From the NCBI GenBank assembly GCA_944990035.1, contig CALYLX010000022.1, positions 62,001-126,000 of the forward strand: DNA of 64,000 bases, given 5' to 3'. This DNA comes from Clitopilus passeckerianus. Taxonomy: Eukaryota > Basidiomycota > Agaricomycetes > Agaricales > Entolomataceae. A program made the position numbers and the translations under genes. Position 1 is the first letter of the stretch; each line of letters begins with the position of its first letter. This document shows, in pieces, positions 47,741 through 58,718 of this stretch. Below the pieces are notes generated by a model, which was not told the DNA's origin, ran no database searches, and saw only the letters and a list, made by a program, of their open reading frames with translations.

Positions 47741-49262
47741 TCAGCACCACATACCAACAGCTCCTAGAGCGGAAACGAAACACGTCACGCCCATCGCCAA
47801 CAGATTCGGTACGTCGGATATTGACAGTGCACTGTTGGTATTAGCTCCGTGAGTTCCTGGTACTGGCAAGAAATGTGCGGTATCCGCTTCTTGTTGCTCG
47901 GCCGATTGCTACGAGGAGGGTTAAAGGTAATTAGAGTTGGAGGATGAGATGCGGGGAAGGAAGAGAAGGTACCTTAAATGATACTAAGCCGACGATTACG
48001 CCTAGGCCGAAGAATATGAAGGCTTGGATGAGCCAGATAACTCCCCATACTGGTGAAAGTGGTCAGTAAAGAGTATAATAAGGTAGGCGCAATGAAATGC
48101 TACCTTGAGAGGGGAAACACCCGCAATATTTCGCAAACGCAGTTGCGTCCGAAGTGTTTGTCTTCCGCTCGATGGTATCATCTAGTCGTAGTAGAGTGAG
48201 GTGAGCAATGTAGAAGAGGATACCAGACACTTACCGATGATATCCCACAGGCAGTACATGCACGACATGACACCGATGAATAGGACCTAAAGGGAATGAT
48301 TTCTGCTCCTGGAAAGTGACAAGAGTTAAGAATAACACTCACAAAGTAGCGCAAAGCAATACTTCCCGCGACAAACCAAAATAATAGGATCAGCCCTGAC
48401 ATGCCGAGTATAAGCACCCAAGTTCTATTAACCAGCAAAATCGTAAGCATCTTTTACCACAGATAAAATGAAATGAAACATACAGGATATTCCTCCTCGC
48501 CCACCAAAGCGTAAACAAGAAGAACACCGCCAAAACAATGCTCGCGATTTTACTCGCATTCGTGTTGAACCCACACGCAATCAAGCAGGCGCCGATGAAT
48601 GAAGACCCAAGGTAGCCAGCGGGCAATGTGAGCCAGGGGATTCCCCCTGACATGGACGTTGACCCTCCTTCGTCCGCTGAAGAAACGTGTTAGCGAGGAT
48701 CCGGAGGGGAAGCTTCCCTTCTCTTCTTGGTGAGAGAAAGGAAGGGAGATGAGACGCACGGTCGAGCTCTATAGAGTGGATCCGGGCGCATGTGAGGACT
48801 CCCATTATGGCGTGGCTCATCTGCAGCAGGGGTTAGAGGACTGTGTAGGTGTGAGGGAATGGAACGTACTTCGTGGAAACCAACGACCAAGAGTCTAGCG
48901 ATTCGGTTAGTCTACTTCAATAAAATGGGTTCCGAACACATACTTGAAGGGGTATACTGGAAACAGCGATATAAGTCGTTAGGTTCAAAGGACTACGGTA
49001 GTGATCACTCACTGATCAAGCGCAAGCCTGGCACATGCCTTCGTTCATGTTCATTCAATGCATTCCCAATAATCCCGAGAAACTCTTACCATAGAATCCC
49101 AATCGCAACGATATAGCATCCTGCAACAATCAAGGTGACTTTCTGCGTCTCATTTGGGGTAACTTGTGTTTTGAAGTCTCTGGCATAATGAACAAGCGAA
49201 TGAACGGTTTCCGGAGGTCCATAGGTCGTGGTATCGAGGGCGAGGGTATCAAGGGTAGGCAT
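47741..49262 (-). CDS. Peptidase M50B-like multi-spanning membrane protein
   Basis: Eleven exons join in phase, giving 315 aa: 49262-49090, 49038-49013, 48956-48944, 48894-48870, 48820-48760, 48676-48484, 48424-48343, 48286-48235, 48181-48104, 48049-47973 and 47908-47741. The zinc motif HExxH reads FHE|MSHA, split by an intron between E and M. Next come ELDPDEGG, then GGIPWLTLPAGYLGSSFIGA, then helices ending in ARRNILTWVLILG and VAGSIALRYFVLFIGVMSC. The pattern matches the fungal and plant M50B-like family, whose members are predicted intramembrane proteases. In related site-2 proteases the third ligand is an LDG/NPDG Asp. Which Asp serves that role here is not obvious, so activity is unproven. 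Exon 3 is only 13 bp, and exons 2-4 together encode just WHVPGLRLIIYPFKLLVVGFHE-type residues. Confidence 0.85.
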
Positions 49263-49621
49263 CCTCAGCTAGTTGAAAGCCTTTAGTGCTTGCAACGAAG
49301 GGATGAAAGATGGCAGGCGTAAGCGCGAGCCAGACACTAGTTCTGCTTTTATATAAGGGCAATGATCGAAGGAATGTCCAGCCGGTTACTGCGGCCAAGG
49401 CGGCAGGAGGAGAGCCAAAGGAGAACCGAATAATGGTTAAACAATGTGGCTGTGCCGGCTAGTGATGAGCGGTGCCAAAAATGTCCGTAAGCCCGGATGG
49501 TCGAGTTTTCGTCATCGCGGTCCAGACCTGCTGAGGTCGGTCAAAGTATCGAGTAGAAGCTTGGGTGTTTCGAAGGAGATCGATTAAAGACAGTATATTT
49601 ATTAGAGTTGCATTGTTCATG
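49263..49621. other. Intergenic, M50B promoter and F-box 3' flank
   Basis: 359 bp between two minus-strand genes. Nothing else recognised. Confidence 0.45.
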
Positions 49622-51187
49622 TTAAGAAGAATTTCGTTCGTCATTTACACCGTTAATCAGCACGCGCTGTACACTGGGACATGTAGCAAATATTGAAGTA
49701 ATAAAATGAAGGCGTCGCGCTGGCTCTGTTGGTCCATCCTTGGAAATAGTAGTAAACTGTACGGATGCTAGCTTCGGAAACAACGAGAACCACTCCGGCC
49801 AGGTGTTGATGAGGGCGTCTGGAGTGCTGTAGAATGCCAGTCGTAAATGGATACTTGACAGGTAGAGCAAAGGATTCTGACGAAGAGCAAGTTCTGCTAC
49901 AACATCCCCAGCTTCCAAGCGCTCAGAGATGTCAAGGACCCAGGCAGCATTTGGGTATTCGCAGGAGATTTCTAGGGAAAGCTCCACTTTCCTAAGCCGT
50001 CTTCGCACGGACAGGAGCGTATTCCCGAGCTTAACAAGGTCAAGGTCATCGCCCATTGAATTACGCACGACTAGGCAAACGGACTTGAGGGATTGAAGAA
50101 CGCTCCTGTGCTTAAACAAGGCGCAAACATGTGCTGGCGTGGCTGCGAGATGGGAAAGTGAAGGTAACAGGCCTGGTGCTGGTGAATGCAATTGTGTGCA
50201 TCTGAGGTAACGGCCCAACCGAAGGTGTGTAATCTTGGGGTGACGAAGGAGGAAATCGAAGAGGTCGTCGTCTGCAATTGGGCATGCCTCCACGGAGAGA
50301 TCTCTGAGTGAAGGCATAGTGATGGCGGGTAGGGTGACTCCCCAAAATCTCGAGGCGGAGCCGATATCACGGAGGGAAAGGGTTCCGATTTGACTGGAAT
50401 TGAGTAAATCAATTGTCCATAGAAAGATTCCTTCTTGGAACAGCATCGGCGAGTGAAGGTTGAGAACCTGCAGCTTCGGCGCTCGCTTCGCGGTTCCTAA
50501 CAATCCTAAGACAGCCATCTGTTTCTTGATGTAATTCACTGAAGCTATGACCAGGTCTTGTAGGGGATTGTGTGTTGGTTTGCTGAAAAACGAGGGAAGG
50601 GAGATCGGCCGGTTTTGGAGAGCCTTTTCCAGGTTTGGCGGATACGGTAACTCCCATCCTTTGACACACACTGTGAGGGTCTCACAGCTTTTGTCGAGGG
50701 AAGCCTCAATCAATTCTTGGAACCCCTTGTGAATGACTACAGAGCGAGATGAGAGATTAGAGCTCGTTGGAGACTGGAGAGGTTGGATACCACCTTTGGT
50801 AAGCAGAGAGGATATTTGGATATTAATGGCGTCAAGGTGCAGCTCTTTGACGGATCCCAATGCCTCTATGGCGCCCCTAGCCTTGTATAGCCCGGTATAT
50901 GGTCGGTGGGAATCGAAGGAGTAGTACACCGAGTTCATGGCTGGTTTGAAGAGCGCAATGGTCAAGCCACGCAAGACGTCCATCGACCAGTCGTTGAACA
51001 GGACAAGCTCTCCGGTAAATGGGTTCATGCCCTTGCGAGCAAAGTATACGGGCAGCGCAAGGTAATGCAAACGCCGAGATACTTGCGAAAGGGTGAATAA
51101 TTCATCGTTGAGACATTCGCATACTGCGAGCAGGATCTCGTTCGGAAGATCCATGAGGACAGCGCGTAGTCCTTTGTGCGTGTTCAT
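49622..51187 (-). CDS. F-box protein, single exon
   Basis: One uninterrupted frame of 521 aa, starting at the ATG at 51187 so that the F-box (LMDLPNEILLAVCECLNDE, LFTLSQVSRRLHYLALPVYF) falls in the first 50 residues. The frame is open further upstream, so a short extra exon is possible. The body has irregular leucine-rich strands (APKLQVLNLHSPML, MPSLRDLSVEACPI, HPKITHLRLGRYLRC), as in many mushroom F-box proteins that otherwise lack named domains. The expected role is substrate selection for an SCF ubiquitin ligase; the target is unknown. Being intronless in an intron-dense region could mean a retrocopy or merely a long last exon. Confidence 0.85.
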   Translation of the reverse strand: MNTHKGLRAVLMDLPNEILLAVCECLNDELFTLSQVSRRLHYLALPVYFARKGMNPFTGELVLFNDWSMDVLRGLTIALFKPAMNSVYYSFDSHRPYTGLYKARGAIEALGSVKELHLDAINIQISSLLTKGGIQPLQSPTSSNLSSRSVVIHKGFQELIEASLDKSCETLTVCVKGWELPYPPNLEKALQNRPISLPSFFSKPTHNPLQDLVIASVNYIKKQMAVLGLLGTAKRAPKLQVLNLHSPMLFQEGIFLWTIDLLNSSQIGTLSLRDIGSASRFWGVTLPAITMPSLRDLSVEACPIADDDLFDFLLRHPKITHLRLGRYLRCTQLHSPAPGLLPSLSHLAATPAHVCALFKHRSVLQSLKSVCLVVRNSMGDDLDLVKLGNTLLSVRRRLRKVELSLEISCEYPNAAWVLDISERLEAGDVVAELALRQNPLLYLSSIHLRLAFYSTPDALINTWPEWFSLFPKLASVQFTTISKDGPTEPARRLHFITSIFATCPSVQRVLINGVNDERNSS

Positions 51188-52468
51188 ATCCGGGACAACT
51201 GCCAAGACCTCTGACTTGAACCCAAGATCGACCTTGACTTGTGCATTTTGTGCACAAACGGAATGGAAGGGATCCTAGTCGAAGAACTTGAGCAGGGCAT
51301 CGACTGTGGATGTCTCGTTCGCTCACGTACCATGATATCCGAGAATGCTCCAGGTATTCACGCTTGACGAGCACGTATTCAGCGGCGAAGGGAAAGAGGG
51401 AAAGGTGAGACTGAGGTCTGCGGCCACCTGAGGTGCTGTACGGTGCCTTGCACTGACATAGTTTGAATAGAGTTTTGGGAGGCTGTGCAACCGCAATTCC
51501 ATACTTTCGAGGCATATTCAGTTTGCTCTGGACCGCAACGCGCTGGATTTACAAGCCCTCTGCGATCTCACTATACTCTAAATATCTGAGCCGTACTCAA
51601 CCTGTCTGCTCTACTGTTAGGCTATATAGGCTCGAGGATATCCGTGACACTGAGAGATACCGGTCTCGAAACTGGAGTCTGGCCCCAGTCGAAGTAACCG
51701 TGAGGCATAGCTCCTTTGTATAGGCAACGACCAACGGAATGTGGGCGGTATGAGTCGAGGGAGTCCCAACCATCGGTCTATTTTGCTAATCAACTCAAGG
51801 CAATGTCGTTGCTTCATGAAAAGCACCAGCCCAAACAGGGGGTTGACACTCGACGGACCGTACCTCGCTGATCACATAGGACTTCAAAAACCTCAGCCGG
51901 TCAGATTCCTATGACTTCTTCCTTGAGACTATCGTAATGCACCGACTTTGTCATTCATCTCAAGGATAGTCACAAATCCCAAACACGCACTGCATGGAAT
52001 GCTCATTCCTTTCGGTCTCTGAGAATCATTCCTGAAAGGGGGTGTAACTCGATCACACCGTTGACGACCCGGCGTCAGTCATACTCAGGCCGTTTCAATA
52101 GGATGTATCACGGTACGATGCGCATATCCCATGACAACGACCTACTCTGAATGAGCGCAGTGTGTGGCGAGGGAATCTCGACCAACGGTATATTAAATAC
52201 CAGCTTGTTCCGGCTGGCGGCAACCTTTTGTAATTAGGACAACCCCACAAGGGAAAGACAGCCGCTCCATCCACGGCGGCTTGCTTGGCTCTGCTCTAAT
52301 AGTCCTTTACTTAAATTTCCTCTTGAATATCGCTAAAGTGTAGATAGTAGATACCAGTTGTAGGGTTATCAGAAACGAAGTAAGTCGTAGGTTTATTAGA
52401 GGAATAAGCAACAACACTTTTTTTGAGAACTGGACTATGCACATTCATACAAACCTATCATACCCCCC
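51188..52468. other. Long intergenic region
   Basis: 1.28 kb between two minus-strand F-box-type genes. It should contain the upstream gene's promoter near its left end and the next gene's 3'UTR near its right end. No conserved frame, RNA gene or repeat recognised. Confidence 0.5.
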
Positions 52469-53212
52469 TCAAACCAAAAGCTCAGGGTAGGACGCCTCAA
52501 GCGCCTCAAAAGACACTTCCAGGTCCTCGACTAATTCCAATACGGCAACACACCTGCAATTGTACTTGAAAGTGCTTGCAAGGTCAGAACGCCAGCCTCT
52601 GGAATAGATGTCGAGTGGCCACCTCGCCCTGTCAACCCGCCCTTCAGCGACCATATAGTAGCCATACGCCGCCAACAAAGGCGCACCAGTCATGGCGGAA
52701 GGGGGCGGTTCCTGAACTGCCCCACTCATTATAGCACGGCCGAAAAGAACGAGCGATTTCATCCGGGTAAAGATTTGACGAGAGATGGAGTGAGGTGAAC
52801 CACGTTGGGTGGTAAAACCCGTGGTATGATACGTCTCGAGGCGAGGTCGTACCCCAAGTGCCTTGCAGAGCAAGGACATGACGATACCTCGGAAGGTGGA
52901 GGATACCGTCATAAGGTCTACCAGGGGTGCCCAGAATTCCCCGAACATCTCTCCGTTCATTGCCGAGGCGTTGAGGAAAGTAGTGGAGACGATCCATTCG
53001 TGGATTGACCTACCAATAGCTCTAGCGAGGATAGGCTCCAGGATTTCGAAGGGAATGTTTGTGGGATCTTGAATTTCATGTGAGCTGAAGATGGAGTTAG
53101 CATGCAGGAATCCAGGACAAAAGGGATCAGCTTACTCGGAAAGCGTTTCGCTGGAGGCAATAGACATTTCAATTGATCTCCTCAACTTCTTGAGATAAAA
53201 CCTACACTGCAT
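52469..53212 (-). CDS. F-box-like protein, uncharacterised
   Basis: Exons 53212-53136 and 53084-52469 join in phase over a 51-bp intron, giving 230 aa. A short basic start (MQCRFYLKKLRRSIEMS) leads to an F-box-like helix set (TNIPFEILEPILARAIG, then LVDLMTVSSTFRGIVMSLLC). The remainder has no clear domain. It ends acidic (VLELVEDLEVSFEALE). F-box assignment rests on the IPFEIL core and the following VSSTFR pattern, which is typical of small mushroom F-box proteins. It is divergent from the DODA-family gene, 237 bp away on the other strand. Confidence 0.65.
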
Positions 53213-53449
53213 GAAAAAAGCCGGGTTTCAGCAAGAGAATCCTTCACCTGAGAGATTTATCGAGGACATTGGACCAGTTCGCTTGCTTTAAATTTATTCA
53301 GACAGGTCTTTCTTGAGATATGTGTACTAGAATGTGGTAGGAGGCAGAGATGCGAATGACTCGCGCCATTTGCTTCCACGGTTGCGATCACCCGAGTTCC
53401 GAGTCCCACTTAGATCATCCATACCTTTGTTGGGCATCAACCATTTACT

Positions 53450-54375
53450 ATGGCACCTCCTACCGACGTAGATACGGTATTAAAGAATGAAATCAAGTAA
53501 AGTGGTGTCAATAACGCTTGTTAAAACGAACTGACCTGAGCACAGGGAGTGGCATTTCCGTACGAAGGATACGCACTCGTCCCTTTGTTCGCGTCTCGCT
53601 AAAATGTCACTTTGTTTTCCAGATATCTATTTCTTCCAGAACAATGCCGACTCTCACCATGCTGCTTTGCAGCTGAGAGATGGAGTACTGAGGCTGCGAA
53701 GGGATGGGGCTTTCGTGGCAGTTCCTCTTTTCAGAGTAAACACGGACCCCATTGGCCCTCATCCAATTGGTGGGTAACTATATCGTGCTTCATTGGCTAG
53801 TCTGACTGAGAGTACTCGCAGGGTCCTATGAGATCTGGGTACCTTCTGAGACATTCTCAAGCGTGTTCTCGTATCTGTGCATGCACCGTGGAGAATTGAG
53901 GTTAGGAAAGATCCGCCCACGATTGTACTCCCCTCATTAACAACCTGATCAGCATTCTCGTTCATCCATTGACGAAAGAACAGGTAATCTCTAGCCCAGG
54001 TCTCCGATATCACTTTTTACTGATTTTTCTTTCAGAGAAAGTAGGTTCAGTCCAGCTAAGCCTGGTAGATAGGTCCCATCTCACGTCTCTGTAGGGACCA
54101 TGAACAACGAGCAGCCTGGATTGGCCCTTCACTCTCACTTGATCTGAATACGCTTCCGACCAGATCCGCCGAAGTTCCTCTCCAATATCCTTCGCTGAGT
54201 GAGTGGGCCTACGTTTCCAGGATTATGCGCCTAACCAGTCGTCCCCATAGAACTTGGGTATTCGAGCACTGCTCAGCCTTTCACTTTGGAAGAGAGGAAG
54301 AAGATGGGTGACAATGTAGAACGCATTCTCCTCGGCGAGAAGGAAGCAGCTAGAGCCCCGCCGAGGGACGCCTAA
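53450..54375 (+). CDS. DOPA 4,5-dioxygenase-family protein
   Basis: Eight exons join in phase, giving 183 aa: 53450-53496, 53546-53559, 53623-53769, 53822-53900, 53953-53983, 54036-54040, 54095-54198 and 54251-54375. Conserved blocks are EWHFHIYFFQNN, VNTDPIGPHPIGSYEIWVP, MHRGELSILVHPLTKEQ, RKDHEQRAAWIGPSLSLDL and the mushroom-type tail ERILLGEKEAARAPP. His residues in HFHIYF, GPHP, VHP and RDHEQRA are candidate metal ligands or catalytic residues. In Amanita and plants, family members cleave the DOPA ring in pigment formation; most mushroom copies are untested. The sixth exon is only 5 nt (AGAAA). Skipping it would shift the frame into an early TGA, and including it restores the family sequence. 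The second exon is 14 bp. Confidence 0.88.
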
Positions 54376-54547
54376 AAATTGTCCTAAAATTGATACCTGC
54401 ACTACCAGTGCACTCTAACACTTGCTTCGTGGAATGTAATAACAACCCAATGAACAGTCTGTGTCAAAGTTTTGGGTATATGCGTGGTATATTGAATTAC
54501 AGCTTTACAAATACAGAAAGCGTCGAAAGCAGTGACTAGTTCACCCT

Positions 54548-55839
54548 TCAGGCAGGTCTAACCTTCCCCAGCCATGCGTTGATGTTAGAATATAGAGGTG
54601 GTGGCGGGTTACTGGCATTCGACTCCTCATACGTTCTATTGGCACCTGAATAAGTGGTTTGATGCATATGGAGAGGGGAATTCTGGATGTCAGACCCTTG
54701 GGGGCCTATTTACGAAATGTTAGAGCATATTCCAATGTGAAAAATTGTTTCCATACGTGATAGGAACCTAAACATCTGAGATGGTGCCATTCTGTTACGA
54801 CGTCTTCGACGGTACCAGAATACACCGGCGACAATGAGGCCAATGAGAACGAAAGCTCCGATTACACCTCCTGCTACAGCTCCTGCAGAAGACTTGTGGG
54901 AACCTCCGGACTGGGATGTGCTTGAGGTAGGCTCGGATCCAGGGAAAATGGTTGTGGTGACGACATAGCCATCGCTGTTAGTGAAAAGCGAAGTGTAAAC
55001 GATAGTGGGCATGTCAGAGCTAACCGCCGAAGATTGGACAGGCGTAGGGGATACTCCTGTCATGCTCTTAGAGGTAGCTGTAGGGAGAGGTGCAGTAACG
55101 GCTTCCGTAATGGTGGTAGTGAGTTCCGTCACTACTATAATGTTTGAGCTTGTCGAAGTACTAGGCGAGGTTGGTGACCCAGTGGGAGGTGGGGGCTGGT
55201 TCGTTGGGGTGGGTGAGTTCCTACACGGTTTCAGTCAGCATGTCTGTATAATTACGGGAAACGGCTGGGGAACATGTACGTGGTTGGAGCCTGATCAGGG
55301 CCTGGTTCAATGGTGAAGGAAGGGCCTCTTGTATCGAGGGGTTTTCTGAAAGCAAATTAGTTTATATCAATCCAGAGAGTGGGAGCCTAAATCCCACCCA
55401 TTCACACTCATAGCAATGGTGTAGACTCTGTGTAGACCCTCAGCTTCTGAACGCTTCCCGATACACTGAAAGAATATACGTACGCTGGAGCCGGTGCGTT
55501 ATTCACGGGCATTGTGGCCCTTTTGGGTCTCTGAGAGCTCACGTTTGGCATGAGTAGAATCAGCCTCCCATCGCTAGTGCGCAAGTTTATGTCGAACGCT
55601 GAAGGGTCGCTCGTTTCGGCGCTCCATGAGACCACGATCTGGTCATTTTGGCGAATAGCACTGCTTCCACTTGGGGTGACAACCGAGTTGACGATGACCA
55701 CAGCCAACGAGTGGGTGTAAAGGAAGGATAGGAAACTAAAAGGCGCTTATTTGGTCAACGAACGGCCCCAAAACGATGAAAACAGAACTCACAGGAGTGT
55801 ACTTGGGTTGAACAGAGCAAACCAAGGTGCAGGACGCAT
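54548..55839 (-). CDS. Surface protein array member A: Kre9-like domain, stalk, one helix
   Basis: Exons 55839-55793, 55735-55484, 55427-55398, 55345-55280, 55220-54757 and 54705-54548 join in phase, giving 338 aa. A signal peptide (residues 1-27, FLSFLYTHSLA) leads to a Kre9/Knh1-type Ig-like domain. It shows QNDQIVVSWSAETSDPSAFDI, LILLMPNVS and, from the 30-bp third exon, VYTIAMSVNG. A Ser/Thr/Pro stalk follows (about residues 132-240). The membrane helix is GAVAGGVIGAFVLIGLIVAG, followed by YRRRRRNR as stop-transfer. The tail, about 70 residues, lacks the coiled coil of its neighbours but has PPPPLY, a possible WW-domain ligand. A single-pass plasma-membrane sensor or wall-linked protein is the likely class. 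No ligand is known. It is the first of five tandem paralogues on this strand. Confidence 0.82.
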
Positions 55840-56451
55840 CCTGCTATGAGAGGTCAATGGATTCAGCAACAACCATGAGCGGGGTGTCCAGGGTGTGCAG
55901 CAAGGCACTCTATGTGGTCCACTGACCCACTTTAGAGAGTTCCCACAGATTGGCAAAGATTTCTTGACATCAAGGTTCGATGAAGGGGCTGTAACATCAC
56001 TTGATTCGACTTCGCGTAATTCAATTGATGCCTTCAGAGTTCCGTTTGAGCGATCCGAGCGTTTATCCTACTGGACTAGCGAGTTGGGTCCCACACAACC
56101 GTAGCTGCCCGTAGGTCCTAGAGTGGACCAGAGAATGGAACTAATGCGAGGCGGTCACAGTGCTTGTAGATGCCAGGTGGGTGCTAAAGTTTGCAGGAAA
56201 CATCCCCGACAGGATAAGTTCGTATTTGCTGAGACGTTGACAACTCAGGGGTCATAGGGCATGATGGTCTAGCAGAAGCCCAGTAGATATCGCTACCTGA
56301 CGCCACGAATAGAACACCGCCGGACATCTTTACAGAACCCGACAATTGAATGGGTTGCGAAGGTCAACGACCGCTATCTTGTCATTATCTAGATACCCTA
56401 ATAAGCCCGTGTATAAAATGACAAACGGAATCGAAAGTATATGTGCATGGA
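55840..56451. other. Intergenic, array members A and B
   Basis: 612 bp, promoter of A and 3' flank of B. Nothing else recognised. Confidence 0.45.
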
Positions 56452-57846
56452 CTATGGAACAGCGCTCTTGTGGAAGCTTATACGAGGGTGGTTGGGATCC
56501 TCAGCCCTCGGTGGTGTTTGACTCGACGTTGACGTGGGTTCGACATAGTCGGGGGCCATGACGCCATTAATAAGGAGCCTGCTCACAAGAGCCTCCTGCT
56601 GGTTTTCAAGAGCTTGGATACGCTCTTGAAGTTCGTGGTTTTCGCGCAGTAGTCCGGAGGAGTCTTGAAAGGTACCAGACGATGGCGGTTCAGGCTGACT
56701 CGTAAATGTGCGTTCTAGCATTATATGAGATAAGGTTGTGAGTAGCACGGGAACGGGGTGCACTTACCAGACTTGGTTTGAGAGTAGACTCGAATCAAGG
56801 ACACAGCGGATTCACCAGAGGCTCCCTTCCGTCGACGCAGGAGGAAGAAGACGATGATGATAATTGCAATGAGAGCCAAGGCGCCAAGGACACCTCCTAC
56901 AATAGCGCCAACTAGAACCTTTGAAGTGCCGTTACTGTTGGCACTGTCCTGGGAACCGGGCGAGGGCGTCGATAGAATGCTGGTGGTGTAAACTTGGCCG
57001 TTGCTGGTAAATGCGTACACGATCGTTGAGGGGCTTGGACTTGTACGCTCCTCGCTGGCAATGCTTCGTGCTGTGGTTGAGACGGAAGTAGGTTCAGGGG
57101 ACTGGCTTCTATTACCCTGAGATGAGGATGCGTTTTCAGGGAAGTGTGTATTGGAGACTTGCGTCGTTGGTCCTGCATTATTAGACGTGGAAGTTGCAGG
57201 TGTGTTTGTATTCGGTACAGTTGTCTTCACCGTTACGGTCTGCTGGGCGGGAGGATTTCTGGAATCTTGGGTTCAGCACGTTAAGGACTAGAGAGGAGGC
57301 AAGGTCGAGACTCACTTCGTGGTACTTGTAGGTTGACTACCAACAAAAAAGTACGGGCCATGAGTAAGTACGGAAAAGCTGATGGAACATGTCAAGGGTG
57401 TCGCAGAAAAGTAATAGCAATCCTACCTACCCTCTCACGTAGATACCGTTGGCGTACTGGCTATAGAAATGGTCAGCCTCGTATTGTTTTCTGCGGAATT
57501 CGTAGACTTACCCATTGGAGAGACCACCAGGCAAATCGAGAACTACTTCTCCCCAGGCCAGTTCAATATTGGGCCGTAGGAGTCCATGTGTGCCATCGAA
57601 ATGGACGAGGTCTATATCAAAACTATCTGGATCACCAGATTCGGCTACCCAAGAGACCTTGATTTTGCCGGGTGACTGAATATTGTTACTTCCATCTTCC
57701 CCGTTAATGGTTGGGTTGAGCCGTATTGCAAAGGAATGAATGGGCGCCAACAAGGCCAATCTGTTTGAAACGCGGAGGTGAATGGTTGCTCGTCGGTATC
57801 TTGTAGAGACTCACGAGAGTGCGAAGAGTTTGCTGGCCAGTGGCAT
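56452..57846 (-). CDS. Surface protein array member B
   Basis: Exons 57846-57815, 57760-57512, 57460-57431, 57336-57316, 57258-56768 and 56714-56452 join in phase, giving 361 aa. The signal peptide is MPLASKLFALSLALLAPIHS. The Ig-like domain has KIKVSWVAESGDPDSFDIDL and the 30-bp exon residues QYANGIYVRG. The stalk is long and Ser/Thr/Asn-rich with a STIVYAFTSNGQVYTTSI block also seen in A and C. The helix is GAIVGGVLGALALIAIIIIV, followed by FFLLRRRKG. The tail has a heptad coiled coil (LLRENHELQERIQALENQQE), then SRLLINGVMAPDY, nearly identical to the tail of C. One intron of 94 bp is longer than the rest. Extracellular recognition with a dimerising cytosolic tail is a reasonable inference. 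Confidence 0.82.
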
Positions 57847-58718
57847 ACGCGCTAGCATAGGAAGATTCTAGTGAGGACGGAAATCATGACCTCGAGGAGA
57901 AACCGAGAAAGAAAAAGTCTGTGAATGTCACATCGGATGGCTTTATATCGCAAGGCATCGTAACTAGCGAAAATCCAGGGGTATCTCCTCCATTTCGATT
58001 TGGGGACCCAATTTGATGTTGTGATGAAGGACACCAAGCAATAGAAATTGCGACAACTCGCAGAATTGATGACCGGGGGAAGCGGTCCTGTGAGATTCTA
58101 GTTCGTTCGGTACCGCATCCTCGCCCTGAAAGACAGAAAGAACAGTAAATCGAACGCCCACGTCAAACTTCATTAGCGCTGGCTGCCAACGCAGTACAAG
58201 GTCGGGTAACGTCCCTTTGAACCAAGCACTGAGCGTTTCTTTCACCTCTCGACCATAAGACCATTGGAAACTTCATCACGAAGACCAGAGGGGATCCGCT
58301 CATCCAAATCAACATGATTCTGATAAGATTGATGATTAGCCCGCTCGCTAAGAGGTGTGAAGGTTTTCCTATGAAATCACATCATAGGTTCATACTGTAG
58401 AGCCATGTGTTTGTAGCTCTGAATGACCTGGAGACGGACCTAGGGTGAAACACCAGTGCACCAGCCATGAGATGGATGTCAGGAAAGAGGTTTGATTGCG
58501 CCATTAATATTTTAATCCCAGATTCAGAAGTGATCCCTGGACCGACCATGTGTTGATACCTCGCCATTCATTTTTGGGAGCCTGATAAGTACGACCAGGG
58601 GAACATATAATGTTATATTGCGGTATTTCGGAGTATAGTAATGCACTCTAGCGGTTGGGCGTAATAAACCCCACTATAATAGTATACAACATGTCCAACA
58701 TGGGTCCGATGCGATCTG
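57847..58718. other. Intergenic, array members B and C
   Basis: 872 bp, promoter of B and 3' flank of C. No conserved frame seen. Confidence 0.45.
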
